DNA of 64,000 bases, taken from positions 32,738,336 to 32,802,335 of the forward strand of contig CM065381.1 of NCBI GenBank assembly GCA_033060915.1. The letters are read 5' to 3'. The translations under genes were made by a program, and so were the position numbers. This document shows positions 1-11,043 of the stretch, in pieces (position 1 is the stretch's first letter; each line of letters starts with the position of its first letter). Below the pieces are notes generated by a model. It searched no databases. It was not told where the DNA came from and saw only the letters and a list, made by a program, of their open reading frames with translations. Source of the DNA: Euryodendron excelsum (lineage: Eukaryota > Streptophyta > Magnoliopsida > Ericales > Pentaphylacaceae).

Positions 1-315
1 TACTATTGTGAACAGTGATGAATAGTAATTGTATAGTAATTATTTACTACAAAGTACGTTGCATTCTGTCGGTTGTTATTTATCATAATACACGTCTAAC
101 AATAATATGTTTAGTATATTATTACAATTATAATTTATTATGTGTACTATTTTAACAATGCAATCAAGCATTCCTGAAGAATGCTTATTAAGGCATGCAT
201 ACTATTTATTTCATTAGTGTTTCTTTTATTATTTTATATGGCCTGAATGTATGTGTAGCTTTCATAATTTTATCTTGATTTACTCTTAATGTTTTGTTAC
301 TATAGCATTCTGAAT
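1..315 (+). other. Copia-A 5' leader
   Basis: Non-coding leader of a Copia-A element running into the gag start at 316. It matches the reverse complement of about 9895-10210 closely, including the stretch with the GCAATCAAGCATTCCTG motif and the last bases before the gag ATG. The LTR and primer site that would precede it lie outside the window. Confidence 0.7.
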
Positions 316-1284
316 ATGTCGAATATTACAAAATTAGAATTCGCCGCCCTTGATATCTCTGGGAATAATTATTTATCTTAGATCATTGATGTCGAGATCC
401 ATCTGGCTATGAAGGCATTTAAACACACAATAACTGAGGAAAATGACGTAGCCTAGCAGGATCGCGCTAAAGCAATAATTTTTCTTCGTCATAATCTTCA
501 TAAAGAATTGAAATCTAAATACCTCATGATAAAAGATCCATTGATATTATGAAAAAATTTAAAGGAGAGATATGAGCACCAGAAGACCGTAATTCTCTCA
601 AGGGCCTGATCTGATCGGATGCACTTGAAGTTACAAGATTTTAAAACGGCTAGTGAATATAACTTTACATTATTTAAAATCAACTTATGATTAAAGCTAT
701 GTGGAGAAATTATTACTGATGAAGACTTATTAGAAAAAAACATTCTCCACCTTTCACGCCTCAAATATGTTGCTGAATTAATATCATGTCAAAATAATGA
801 GTTATTACTGAAAAATATTAGTCCCGACCTACTGGTTCTACTCCATTCCTTAAAGTGAATACAATCTCATTTAGTGGACGTGGCCGTAGTCATGGCAGGA
901 ATAATGTTTGAACTCGTGAGAATTATCGTGGAGGTTATCATATGAGGTTTAAGAATATCATATCACACCACCAGCAGTGGAACAATTTTGAAGTAAAATA
1001 AGAAAAAGGAAAAAAGTTTACAGAATAAACATTCTCAGAAGTATGAAAATACTTGTTACAGGTGTGGAATGAAAGGATATTGGTCAGATACCTGTTGTAT
1101 GCCCAAATATTTAAGAGAGTTTTATCAAGCCTCACTTAAAGATAAAGGAAAAAATGTCAAAATGCATTTTACAGATTTTAATGGCCCAGTTGATATTACT
1201 CATCTGAATGTCTCAGATCTCTTTAAAGAGGCAAGTGGAAGAATAGACTATTTAATTGGTGATGGGGATGTCCACACTACTTAA
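316..1284 (+). pseudogene. Copia-A gag pseudogene
   Basis: Decayed capsid-nucleocapsid (gag) gene of a Ty1/copia retrotransposon. The ATG at 316 opens a typical plant copia gag start (LEFAALDISGNNYLS), broken by stops within the first 50 codons. Later pieces in frame-shifted register include an RAKAIIFLRH stretch, an RG-rich linker near 870-950 and a CCHC zinc knuckle (CYRCGMKGYWSDTC, about 1054-1095). The C-terminal part ends with GDVHTT and a TAA at 1282-1284, where intact gags of this family end. Several internal stops and frameshifts rule out function. A second copy of the C-terminal half lies at 8515-9023 and an inverted copy of the N-terminal part at 9565-9894. Family assignment is secure; the exact positions of all lesions are not. 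Confidence 0.85.
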
Positions 1285-1467
1285 TATTATTGTTTTGTTG
1301 TTCTAGTCTATTTAGTTTTTTATTATCTTTTATAATGTTTCCTTCATATGTTTTTCTTTGAATAAATTATTATGTTTTAATTAAGCACTTTTAATATGTT
1401 ATATAGATACATGAATCGTACCAACGTGTTAAGTATTTCTAATATGAATGGTGAAGGCAGGAGCACA
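1285..1467 (+). other. Copia-A post-gag spacer
   Basis: AT-rich segment following gag, collinear with 9024-9203 downstream of the other gag fragment. Both share the TTAATATTATTGT start and the GTACCAA..GAATGGTGAAGGCA end. Protease coding would normally follow but is missing here. Confidence 0.55.
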
Positions 1468-1554
1468 TTCAAGGCATAGAAGGTGGAGAATATTTTTTCA
1501 AACAAGTCTTCATCAGTAATAATTTCTCTGCATAACTTTAATCGTGAGCTGATT
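1468..1554 (-). repeat. Inverted gag fragment of Copia-A
   Basis: About 87 bp reading as the reverse complement of the gag stretch near 670-760, with the shared core GTCTTCATCAGTAATAATTT. It separates the gag pseudogene from the integrase fragment although both of those are on the + strand. Confidence 0.75.
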
Positions 1555-1566
1555 ACTGCATATCAA

Positions 1567-2112
1567 TAGGCATTGATGTTGAATACCCAATTGCTCACAC
1601 ACGTATACAAAATGATCTTGCCGAAACTTTTATAAAAACGACTTTAGTTTATTATTCAATCTTTACTTATAAAAACAAAATTATCTATTTCTGCTTAGGG
1701 ATATGCCATATTGTATGCTGCATTATTGGTTAGAATCCGACCAACTACTTATCATTAGTACTCACCATTACAACTTGTCATTAGTCAACAACCAAATATT
1801 TCTTACTTACGAGTTATTGGTTGTGCTGTATATGTACCTATCTCATCCCCACAGCATACTAAAATGAGTCCTCAGCGTAAACTTGGAATTTATATTGGTT
1901 TTGATTCTCCATCTATTATTAGATATTTGGAATCTTAACAGCTGGTGTGTTCAAGGCACATTTTGCGCTTGTCATTTTGATGAGTTAGTCTTCCCACAAT
2001 TAGGGGGAGAAATGACTCAATTAGAAAAACAACGAGAGATTAGTTGGAATGTGTCAATGCTGTGTCATATAGACCCTTGAACAAGTCAATGTGAATCAGA
2101 AATTCACAGAAG
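1567..2112 (+). pseudogene. Copia-A integrase C-terminal fragment
   Basis: Remnant of the integrase region of copia pol. Recognisable pieces, in several frames, are IDVEYPIAHTRIQNDLAET (end of the catalytic core, normally followed by the catalytic Glu region), then a stretch near 1790-1915 reading YLRVIGCAVYVPIS and LGIYIGFDSPSIIRY, and the LGGE..QLEKQREISWN segment near 2005-2050 that leads to the integrase C-terminus in this family. Multiple stops and frameshifts are present. It ends at about 2112, where the sequence switches abruptly to RNase H on the opposite strand. There is no zinc-binding HHCC domain and no DDE core upstream, so it is a truncated, non-functional piece. Confidence 0.8.
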
Positions 2113-2116
2113 GTAT

Positions 2117-2537
2117 CTTTGACTGTAGATAATCCGCAGCTTTCTTGAATATGTTGAATCATGGATCTTAGCCAGATGCACTCTCGGCTTGCTTCATAAA
2201 TTGTCATTATCTCAAAATGATTTGAAGAAGTTACAGTTAATGTCTACTTCACTGATCGCCAAGATATAGCAGTGTTACCATAAGTAAACACATAACCAAT
2301 TTAAGACCTAGCTTTATGAGGATCAGAAAGGTAACCAGCGTCAACATAGCCAATCAATTCAGGTTGTGACTCATTTGAATAGAATAATCCCATATCAGTT
2401 GCTCCTCGTAGGTAACACTGTATATGTTTAATTCTTTTCCAATGTCTTTGTGTTGATGTAGAACTATATCGTGCCAATAAACTGATAGAGAATGCTATAT
2501 CAGGTCTTGTAGAATTTACAAGATATATAAGAGCACC
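2117..2537 (-). pseudogene. Copia-A RNase H fragment (part 1 of a split pol)
   Basis: Minus-strand end of copia RT and the RNase H domain. Read from 2537 downward it gives the TRPDIAFSISLLARYSS block, then MGLFYSNESQPELIGYVDAG with the RNase H Asp, a DPHKARS motif, and near 2117-2175 a WLRSMIQHIQ stretch. It continues the RT fragment at 7574-8465: the two halves are separated by the element at 2538-7573, and the five bases GCACC occur on both sides of that insertion. The sequence is closely similar to the + strand copy at about 12360-12790, so the two are inverted repeats of each other. Stops interrupt the domain below 2300. Confidence 0.85.
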
Positions 2538-2706
2538 TGTAAGCACCCCATTTTTGCCCGCTCGGCAATCTCCGGCCCAACCGGGCTAAGCTTTCCAACA
2601 TCACAATACATGTAGGTTCAAGATGAGTCTTTCAATCTCCAATCCAATCAATTGGTCACTTCTCGGGCCCACAAGGACCTGCTAGAGCCATAAGCACTAT
2701 CATTTC

Positions 2707-3040
2707 AGGCAGCTTTCTGGACCAGGTAGTCCTGAAAACCAACGCCATCCAGGTAGCTTCCTGGGATTGGGCGATCTCCGAGACCAACACCTCATCAAGT
2801 TCTAGATGGTTCACTTCTGGCGCCTGCTAGCCTGCCAATGTAGAATGTCTGTCATTTGGTAGCTCTCCGAGACCAGGCGTTCTCAAAGACCAACGCCACC
2901 TTTACAGGTAGCTTTCTAGGACCAGGCGTTCCCAAGAACCAACACTACCCTCTAGGTAGCTCTCTAAGACTAGGCGTTCTTAAAGACCAACACCGCAAAG
3001 GTAGGTTTCAGAGACTGGGCGGTCTCAGAAACCAACACTT
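2707..3040 (+). repeat. 45-49 bp degenerate tandem repeat inside the long LTR
   Basis: At least five diverged units built on AGGTAGCT..CTGAGACCAGGCGTTCTC..AGACCAACRCC. Unit starts are visible near 2707, 2751, 2857, 2906, 2954 and 2999, with spacings of 44-49 bp where adjacent. The related LTR at 42580-42690 has only one or two such units. Confidence 0.65.
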
Positions 3041-4143
3041 AGGTCAACACCGGCGCCTACTAGCCCGACTCGGTGAAAAATGACCAAACTTGCCTCTTGG
3101 GCCTCCAGGCACGTTTTGGGAAAGTTTAAAATCCCTCAAAACGATAAGTCTACCTTTCCAAAATATTCCTAAACTGTTATGCGTCACCTACACACCATTA
3201 GGACCAATTTCGGTCCCACTCCGGTTAACTCCGGTCAAAATGATCGTTTTACCCCTAAATACCTCAACACTGTACAAACCCTGCCGAACCGTAAAAGACT
3301 CTCCCAAAACCATCCCTGAACAACCCTACACGCTTAACACAACACACCAAACCATTCCTAACCATTTCCAACCAATCTTGGCCAAAATGACCATTCTGCC
3401 CCTAGCAATCCAAACATGCCCTGAAACAGCACCGGTCCTGGGATTTCGAGCAAAAGATTTTACCATACACCCTTGTTTAACCCGAGGAAGACCCTACGAC
3501 ATTAAATGCTCATGACTCAACAAAAGTTCCCTGGAGCGTCTCGCAGATGCGCCGCCTAAATTATCTTTTCTTTCGATTCCCTAGTTAAAACACACCGTCA
3601 AACAACTTGAAAAATGCGTAAATCTAGGAATTCCCAAAAGTATTTTCAGAGTACTTTCCATCGGTACGGTCCGATCGAAGAGATCGCTTCCCAAAGGCCT
3701 TGATCACACAGCACGAAAACAGCCACTTTCAAACACCTTCAGAGCGTATCACAAATACTTCGCAAAAGCGTCCTTTTATGCACGTTTTCTGAGACGATAT
3801 CTCACACTTTCAAACACTATTCGAATTCTTCAAAAACATAAAAGTTCATCAGAAACCCTAGGAGAACATTGTGGGTACAATCAATTCCCCCGAAACCTTC
3901 CCGGTTGGCTCAATTATTGAGGCAAAGTTTAAACAAACCTTCCCAGTGGCGGAGCGTATGCTACATGCGCCTAAATTTTGATTAGATCGACCAAATTTCA
4001 ATCAACAGTCGAGATTGAGTCAGGATAATGGGTGCCACGTGGCGTTCTGCTAATGGAATAGTACCCGCGTATGTAGCATATGCGCCTGTGTAAATTTTAC
4101 ATGGGCGCATATCCTACACACGCCAGTGTCTGAAAGTTTTGCC

Positions 4144-4151
4144 TATAAATA
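4144..4151 (+). promoter_or_regulatory. LTR TATA box
   Basis: TATAAATA in the context GCCTATAAATAGAGGCC, followed by a CT-rich stretch; typical of the transcription start region (U3/R boundary) of a plant LTR. It supports reading the 2538-7573 element as an LTR in + orientation. Confidence 0.6.
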
Positions 4152-5639
4152 GAGGCCTCCCCTTTGCATATTTCAGGTCCGAAATTGATGCGAAGCCTTG
4201 CTGAAATCACTCCAGAACCTCGAATCTCCATACATATTCTCCCCCTCCAACACTTAGGCTAGATTCCACCACCTTAAAAGCCATACACTTCACTTACATA
4301 GCCTTATACACCACTAAACACTCCCTACCAGCCCTCCAAGCTTTCTTGAAGTCATTTAAAATCCAATCAAGGCATCCATTGAAGACTACAAGTGTGTTGA
4401 AGGCAAAAGGTGGTATCCCTTTTACATTTGTGTCTTCCCCCACTCTTCTCTTCTCCCTCATAGCCTACTTAGGCTATTCTTTATTTTAACCCCAATCTAT
4501 AACCCCCCATTCTTGCATGTTTAAGCCAAGAGGGCTCTTAGATTATGCCTAGAGGAAAGCCAGTGAGAGCCGCCGTGTAAAGGGACCTCTCACTAGCCTA
4601 CTTTAAGATGGTATGGCCGAGGAGCCCCTTGTTTATGTGGTGTAGCCTAAAAGCCTTGTATGTGATCATGACCCTTTATGTGTTACTATTTTGATCATGT
4701 CTTGTATGTTTGGCTTCATTTTATGCTTGTTGTCATGTTCTATAATGCTACATTACTCTTAAACTCCATGTCATTCTCAAGCTCTACATTTCTTTCAAAA
4801 ATTGTTCCAAGACTTAGCTCCTTGAAGCTTAGGATGGGACCTTAGAAATCATGCCTTAGAAAATCCCCTTCTAATCCCTTAAGTCTCATTTTGGCATCAT
4901 GACATTTTAATTTGCATAAAAGTTGCTTTCTAATTCTCTAATTTTCAAGATTTCCATTCTTTTAAGTGTAGTGGTTGAAATGGTCCCATGGAGCCCTCTC
5001 TTGAGTAGTCTCCCTTTTGTTTAGCAATATAAACCCTCTCTTGATGGAATGTTTCCCTTAAAAAATGATTTTCAAAATCCTTCTCAAAAGATAATTTTCA
5101 AAAATGCATTCTCTCCATCTTTATATTAAAAATGGTGCCTTAAAAAGTTGTCATCACCATGTTGATTTTTGAACCCCCTTACACTCTTGTCAAGACTATA
5201 GTTATAATGGCCATAAGGAAACCTTCCTTGGAATAGTCTCCAATCACCAACCATATAAACCATATTCTTGGCTAGAGTTAAAATTTTCATGGAAATGATA
5301 TTCAAAAGGGTTGTCCACCAAAGTCCATTGCATAGCATGTTTTGTTTTTCAAAACTCTTTTCAAAAGTGTATCAAACCAACTTTCAAAACCATTTTCTAA
5401 TCCAACTCTAGGTTAACTTGACCCTAGTTCACTAACCCTAGGTTAACTTGACCTTAGTTATCTAACACTAGGTTAAAGATGTCTTGAAGACATGGAAGGA
5501 ATCACAAGATTTAACTTGATAATGGAAGAGCTCTACAAGTGATGAAAATGAAGAAAATTCATCTTGAATGGATTGAAGATGTTCTTGGAGTCATCTAATC
5601 TTGAAGAAGTGTTTGCAAGCTTTAAAAACTATTTTGACC

Positions 5640-6112
5640 TTAGTTGTCCAACCCTAGGTTAACTTGACCCTAGTTGTCTAGCTTAAAAGAGTCGACTCCT
5701 GGCCAAAAAGAGTCGACTCATTGCAACAGAGAACAAACAACCCTAGGTTACTTCTTGAGTCGACTCCTGGCCAAAAAGAGTGTGCAACAGAGAACAAACC
5801 CTAACTTGAGTCCTCATTGTCTCCTAGACCAATCAAAATCTTCTCCCATACTTCTCCAACGGCTAGAATCGATCCATACCTATATATATAAGATACATAC
5901 ACTTCATACCCATATCAAGTGTTAACTTGACCCTAGTATAATCTTCACTCACCTTAGGTTAACTCTAACCCTATTTAGAATTCCTTAATCCGTTAAGTCA
6001 CCTTGATACATATAATTATTTGTTACTAAAATCCCGATTTTTTAGTTGAAATATTGTTAAAAATTCTATAACCCAATTACCCCCCCTCTTGGGTTGCCTA
6101 CTTGGGCCAACA
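5640..6112 (+). mobile_element. Nested SIRE-type copia LTR remnant
   Basis: The right edge is well defined: AATTACCCCCCCTCTTGGG then CCAACA ending at 6112, the standard 3' end of SIRE/Maximus-type copia LTRs (compare 57290-57327 and 43112-43142). Upstream, a block with AGTCGACTCCTGGCC occurs twice (about 5691 and 5758), as often seen in these LTRs. The left edge is not clear; 5640 is an estimate and no target duplication was found. The surrounding DNA is rich in CCCTAGGTTAACTTGA repeats, which blurs the boundary. Confidence 0.5.
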
Positions 6113-7573
6113 AACTTGACCCTAGGTTCTAACCTAACCCCCAAGTTAGTGAACCTTAGGTTAGCTAACCTTAAGTCACCTTAACCCTAGGTTAACCTAA
6201 CCCAAGTTAGTGAACCTTAGGTCACCCTTAACAATAAGCTAACCCAATATAGGTTAATATGCTTCAAGGTTCTAACTCATGATTTCGAATGATCTTTTAA
6301 TTTTAAACTATTCTCATTACCCATTTCTCTAATACACCCTACTCTCATGATTTCAAAAAAGCAACTCCATAAATTCTTCAACTGTCCTTACACTCCATCT
6401 TCAAGACATTTTCAAAAATGCTTTCAAAAGGTCACAAACCTAAAGTGTCCCTAGCCCCCTCATGGTTAGGGATTCCAAGGACAAGTGATAAATAAAAAAC
6501 AACCCCTAAGGTTGTCCATATTAGGATTTCAAACCCTTAGCCATTTCCAAAAACGACTTTCAAAAACTAATTCATCAAAACATTCCTCCCAGGTTTTCAA
6601 AATAAGACTTCAAAAACACTTTCAAGTTCTCTTAATTCATGCCAAAGCATTTTTCAAAACTCCTTTAAGTTGATCCAAAAACATTTTCAAAACACTTCAC
6701 CATCCAATTTCAAGTCAAAACTTCCAAGACCACAAAGAGTCTTCAACTCTCAAAGACCTCAAAATGTCTTAAACTTTTTCAAGACCCCAAAGTATCTTCA
6801 AACCTTCCAAAGGCCCTAATGCGCCTATTTTTCATTGGGCTCTTGCCCGAACTACGAATGACCTAATTCTCACCTAATGAGATACATAGGCAATCTAAAA
6901 TGGTGCGATCATAACTCTTATTTCAACTCCAATCCCTTTTTCAAAAATTTCAATCAATTCAAAGTTTCTATTCCAATCTCTTTCAAAACCCTCATTATTT
7001 TCAAAACTTCTTCCAAAAACTTGCATCATGCATCATTTATCCGAAAAGTGATAACTAAACTCCGTTTTCAAAATTCTAAAATGGATATTAGGTGGACAAT
7101 GGTAACCGATTATTCTAGTGAGTGAACAAAGGGTGATTAGACATGTAGGTACCGAAAGGGGGGAGGTAGGATGATGATCTTAGGATATCTTCCCTACACG
7201 TAACTAACCCCCGAACCATAAATTTCTGTTTTCAAATGACCAAAGTGGAATTATTTTCTAAAAGGGCTTAAATCTTTCCAAAAGTTACCAAACAACCTAT
7301 TTCCTTAAAAACCCTCTCTTGAGGGAGTTTTCAAAACCTTTTCCAAAAAACCTTAAGTTTAATCTTTGGATTAATACTTGGTCTTAAATGCCCTTACTCA
7401 CCTTAATCAAGTTAGGTGGCGACTCCTATTTTTCTGAAAAGCCCTTAGTCAAACCAATTTTCAAACCTCATCGCACTTGTCCTTCTAGGAGGACGAGTTC
7501 TAGTGACAGAGTTCCGTGCTATAGGGTCCCTGAGCCGAAAGGACCTTGGACACCCAAAAACCGAGGCACGACA

Positions 7574-8465
7574 GCACCGATTGGACTAAGATATAGTACT
7601 TCAGGACCAAGAAATTTTTCACTATCTTCTTGAGGACAAAAAAGATCTTTTTGTACATAGTAAACGGACAACTATTGGAGAACTTAATGGATGAGCTTTG
7701 TCCATGTAAAACTGTTTTAAAACTTTTTCAGCATATGCCAATTGATGGACAAGAATTTCATTTGATAAGTGCTCAATCTGTAATCTAAGACAATACTTGG
7801 TTCTCTTAAGATCTTTTATTTCAAACTCATTTTTTTAAATAATTAACAGCTTTAGTAATCTCTTCAGGAGTTCCAATCAGATTCAAATCGTCAACATAGA
7901 CTGCAATGACAACAAATTCGAATTCTGATTTCTTAATGAAAACACATGGGAAAATGGTATTGTTCACATATGCTTCTTTCAAGAGATATTCACTTAGACG
8001 ATTATACTATATGCGACCGGATTGCTTTAACACGTATAACGATCTTTGAAGCTTGATTGAACAAAAATTGCATGGTTTTGAAATATTTGCTTTAGGCATC
8101 TTAAATCCTTTAGGGATTCTCATATATAGATTATTATCCAATTTCCCATATAAGTGGGTAGTCACTACATCCATTAGATGCATATCTAGTCATTCTGAGG
8201 CTGACAAACTAAGCAAAAATCTTAATGTAATTGCTTCCATTATAAGAGAATAAGTCTCATCATAGTCAATACTAGGTCGTTGCAAAAGACCTTGTGCTAC
8301 GAGTCAGGTTTTATATTGTACTATTTCATTTTTCTCATTTCGCTTTGGTATGAATACCTATTTATATCTAACTGGTTGCACATCTTTAGGTGTGTGGACT
8401 ACTGGTCCAAATACTTTACGTTGTGCTAATGAGTGTAATTCTGCCTTAATTGCTGCAATATTAAG
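7574..8465 (-). pseudogene. Copia-A reverse transcriptase fragment (part 2 of a split pol)
   Basis: Minus-strand RT of a Ty1/copia element, interrupted at 7574 by the long LTR and continued at 2537. Read from 8465 downward it covers the IKAELHSL start, the GIDYDETYSP region near 8260, the MDVVTT area near 8170, the conserved MWYNRL region near 8010, the VYVDDLNLIG active-site strand near 7880, and the LGLQIEHL and SAYAEK stretches near 7720-7770. It is riddled with stops. It is a near mirror image of the + strand copy at 11500-12365, so it belongs to the same family and a similar age class. Confidence 0.85.
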
Positions 8466-8514
8466 AGCATAGATTTAAAAAATATTCTAAATTGATATCA
8501 TGTCTTCTTGCGGC

Positions 8515-9023
8515 TGAGTAAAATAATGAGTTGTTACTAAAAAATCATTAGTCCCTACCAACTGGTTCTGCTCCATTCCCTGAAGTGAATGCAATCTCAT
8601 TTAGCAGATGTGGTCGCAGACGTGGCCATGGTCATGGAAGGAATAATGTTCGAACTCGTGAGAATTATCGTGGAGGTTATCATATGAGGTTTAAGAATAG
8701 CATACCACACCACCAGCAGTGGAATAGTTCTGAAGTAAAACAAGAAAAAGAAAAAGGTTTACAAAATAAACCTCCTCAAAAGTATGAAGATACTTGTTAC
8801 AGGTGTGGAATGAAAGGACATTGGTCATGTACCTGTCATAGGCCTGAACCTTTACGAGTTTTATCAAGCCTCACTTAAAGATAAAGGAAAAAATGTAGAA
8901 ATTTATTTTATAGATTTTAATGGCCTAGTTGATATTACTCATCTGGATGTCTCAAATTTCTTTGAAGATGCAAGTGAAAGAATAAATCATTTAATTGGTG
9001 AGGGGGATGTCCACACTACTTAA
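8515..9023 (+). pseudogene. Copia-A gag C-terminal fragment
   Basis: Second, direct copy of the C-terminal half of the gag seen at 790-1284. It starts abruptly within the linker and has the RG-rich block, HHQQWNSSEVKQ, and a well-kept CCHC knuckle (CYRCGMKGHWSCTC, about 8800-8841). A small deletion near 8855 shifts the frame so that an early TAA ends the open frame at 8878. The family C-terminus is still readable in another frame to a TAA at 9021-9023. The shared post-gag spacer follows to about 9203. The left boundary joins RT sequence of the opposite strand. Confidence 0.85.
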
Positions 9024-9539
9024 TATTATTGTCTCGTTGTTCTAGTCTATTTAGTTTCTTATCATCTTTTGTAATGTTTCCTTTATATGCTTTTCTTTTC
9101 AATAAATTATCATGTTTTAATTAAGTACTTTTAATATGTTATATAGATACATAGATCGTACCAAGGCGTTGAGTATTTCTAACATGAATGGTGAAGGCAT
9201 ATGTCAAGTAAACAATGAAACAATGCACACAATTCATCGAGTGATCATATTCGTTACTCTGGAACATTTAGGGGTTGATCTTCTAAACCACCTAAAACTT
9301 TATTGTTAATACAAAATAAAAATACAACATAATGTTTGCAGCTTACCTATACTGCTCTTCCTTCTACTTTCTCTCTGTTTCTTCCTTTCTATTCTTTGGT
9401 TGTACCTTTTTTCTATCCTTGAGCTTGTATATTTATAGTCATTTGAAGTTAAGGTAGTAAAGCAGAGTTCCAATCGAATTCGACTTCGACTTTTGTAAAG
9501 TGAGGTGGCTAAATGGATAGAGGTCATCCATTACGTCAC

Positions 9540-9559
9540 ACTCTCTCTTTGATGACTAC
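9540..9559 (-). other. Polypurine tract and 3' untranslated end (minus strand)
   Basis: Reads AAAGAGAGAG on the minus strand immediately before the LTR start TGTGACGTAATGG, which is where second-strand synthesis is primed in LTR elements. It equals the tract at 13199-13208 of the + strand copy. Confidence 0.6.
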
Positions 9560-9564
9560 AAATT

Positions 9565-9894
9565 AATACAAATCTTGCAACCTCAGGTGTATCCAATCAG
9601 ATCGGGCCCTTACAAGGATTACGGTCTTCTGGTACTCGTATCTCTCTTTTTAATTTTTCATAATATCAATGGATCTTTTATCGTGAGGTATTTAGATTTC
9701 AATTATTCATGAAGATGATAAAAAAGAAAAATTATTGTTTTAGTGCTATCCTATTGAGATACGTCATTTTTCTCAGTCATTGTGTGTTCAAGTGTCTTCG
9801 CAGTCAGATGGATCTCAGTATCAAGGATTCATGACAAATAATTATCCCTAGAAATATCAAGGGCGACGAATTCTAGTTTTGTAATATTCGACAT
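9565..9894 (-). pseudogene. Copia-A gag N-terminal fragment (minus strand)
   Basis: Begins with an ATG at 9892-9894 and encodes the same gag N-terminus as 316-640, with the KLEFVALDIS block followed by stops. The homology stops near 9565, where 3'-end sequence begins. It is non-functional and part of the deleted derivative at 9237-10929. Confidence 0.75.
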
Positions 9895-10534
9895 TTTTAG
9901 AATGCTATAGTAACAAAAAAAAAAGAGTAAATCAGGATAAGATTATGAAAACTACATATATATTCAGGCTATATAAAATAATAAAAGGAACACTAATGAA
10001 ATAAACGGCGTGCATGCCTTCATAAGCATTCTACAGGAATGCTTGATTGCATTATTAAATACACATAATAAATTTTAATTGCAATAATATACCGAACATA
10101 TTATTGTTAGGTGCGTATTATGATAAACAATAACCGACAGAACGCAATGTACTTTGTAGTAAATAATTACTATACAATTACTATTCATGACTTTTCATGA
10201 ATAGTAGATTGTCATCCGATCTATATATATAATATTATTATTTTTGTCCCCATTATTTCTTTCAATCCAGATATTAAAATATAGTCAAGTCACATGTTCA
10301 CAGAAAGCTATTGAAATATGAATTCCAAATATCTAAATATCATAAGCAAAAAATGCAAGATCTGGGAGAAATAAAGTAACAAAGTTTCGAAATAAACACT
10401 ATTCATCTCAATAGTTGAACTACTGTTCATACTATTCATGTAAATTGAGTGAACCGTAAAGAATCCAAAATGAAGATCAATTACACATAAAATATAGTAC
10501 CTTTCTGAGCACTTAGAGTATTGTGTTGATAACG

Positions 10535-10929
10535 TGTTATAAAAGTAAAGAATGTCAGGCAGAGAAAATAGCTCAACACAAAATATAGTAGATAGTTTTT
10601 CAAGAGTTGTCAAATATTTATCATATTCATTCTTCCGGAATATTTAAGGGTTGATCTTCTAGACCATTCAAAACTTTATTGCTAATACAAAATAAAAAAT
10701 ACAACATGGTGTTTGTAGCTTACCTACACCGTTCTTTCTTCTATTTTCTCTCTACTTCTTCCTTTATATTCTTTCTCTATTCTTTTGTTTGTACCTTTTT
10801 TCTATTCTTGGGCTCTTATATTTATAGTTATTTGAAGTTAAGGTAGTGAGGCAGAGTTCTAATCAAATTCGACTTCAACTTCTGTAAAGTGAGATAGCTA
10901 AATAGATGGAGATTATCCATTACGTCACA
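10535..10929 (-). repeat. Copia-A LTR, complete, minus orientation
   Basis: 395 bp, TGTGACGTAATGG at the 10929 end and ATAACA at the 10535 end. It matches the + LTR at 13209-13602 along its length, including the GGTACAA and TATTTTGTATTAGCAATAAAG blocks. Confidence 0.75.
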
Positions 10930-11043
10930 CTCCCTCTTGGATGACTGCAAAACAATCCAAGATGTACATTTTGTTGGGTATGTTAAAACTGCTTCATTAA
11001 AATCTTACTAGAAAAAATCCAGTGGGAAAAACTCATAGCAAAG
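10930..11043 (-). other. Inverted Copia-A 3' untranslated end
   Basis: Reverse complement of 13090-13208: polypurine tract (10930-10938), the CATACCCAACAAAATGTACA block and the CCCACTGGATTTTTTCTAG block. It abuts + strand pol at 11044, so 3'-end sequence and pol face each other head to head. Confidence 0.7.

Larger units (their letters stand above)
2538..7573 (+). mobile_element. Very long solo-LTR-like element, TSD GCACC
   Basis: A 5,036-bp insertion beginning TGTAAGCACCCC and ending CACGACA, flanked by the duplication GCACC (2533-2537 and 7574-7578), inside the minus-strand Copia-A RT. It has TG...CA ends, one TATA box about 1.6 kb in, and no gag, pol or internal LTR copy. It therefore looks like a single very long LTR left by LTR-LTR recombination. 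The length, the CACCCCATTTTTG start and the GGTGGCGACTCC block near the 3' end suggest a Tat/Ogre-like Ty3/gypsy lineage; this is inference from LTR style only. Relatives occur at 42406-42975, 46710-49216 and 57955-58604. Part of its length (about 5640-6112) is a nested copia LTR remnant. Its 141-codon open frame at 3090-3515 resembles no family and is probably fortuitous. Confidence 0.8.
9237..10929 (-). mobile_element. Internally deleted Copia-A derivative (LTR-leader-gag fragment-LTR)
   Basis: Read on the minus strand from 10929: a complete 395-bp LTR (10929-10535), a primer-site/leader region (10534-9895), the first ~110 codons of gag (9894-9565), then a direct jump to the family's 3' untranslated end and polypurine tract (9559-9540), and a 3' LTR (9539 to about 9237, where it is truncated). 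Protease, integrase, RT and RNase H are absent, so it could only have moved in trans, or it arose by deletion in place. No target duplication is visible, because on its 5' side it is preceded directly by the 3'-end sequence of another Copia-A copy (10930-11040). Confidence 0.7.

Noticed and set aside
3090..3515. 141-codon open frame
   Set aside because: Lies in the non-coding long LTR, is low-complexity (Pro/Thr/Leu-rich) and matches no retroelement or host family I know.
5400..6260. CCCTAGGTTAACTTGACC repeats as possible satellite, telomeric or CRISPR-like array
   Set aside because: Units are irregular in spacing and sequence and lie inside the long LTR and its nested copia LTR remnant; no regular spacers.
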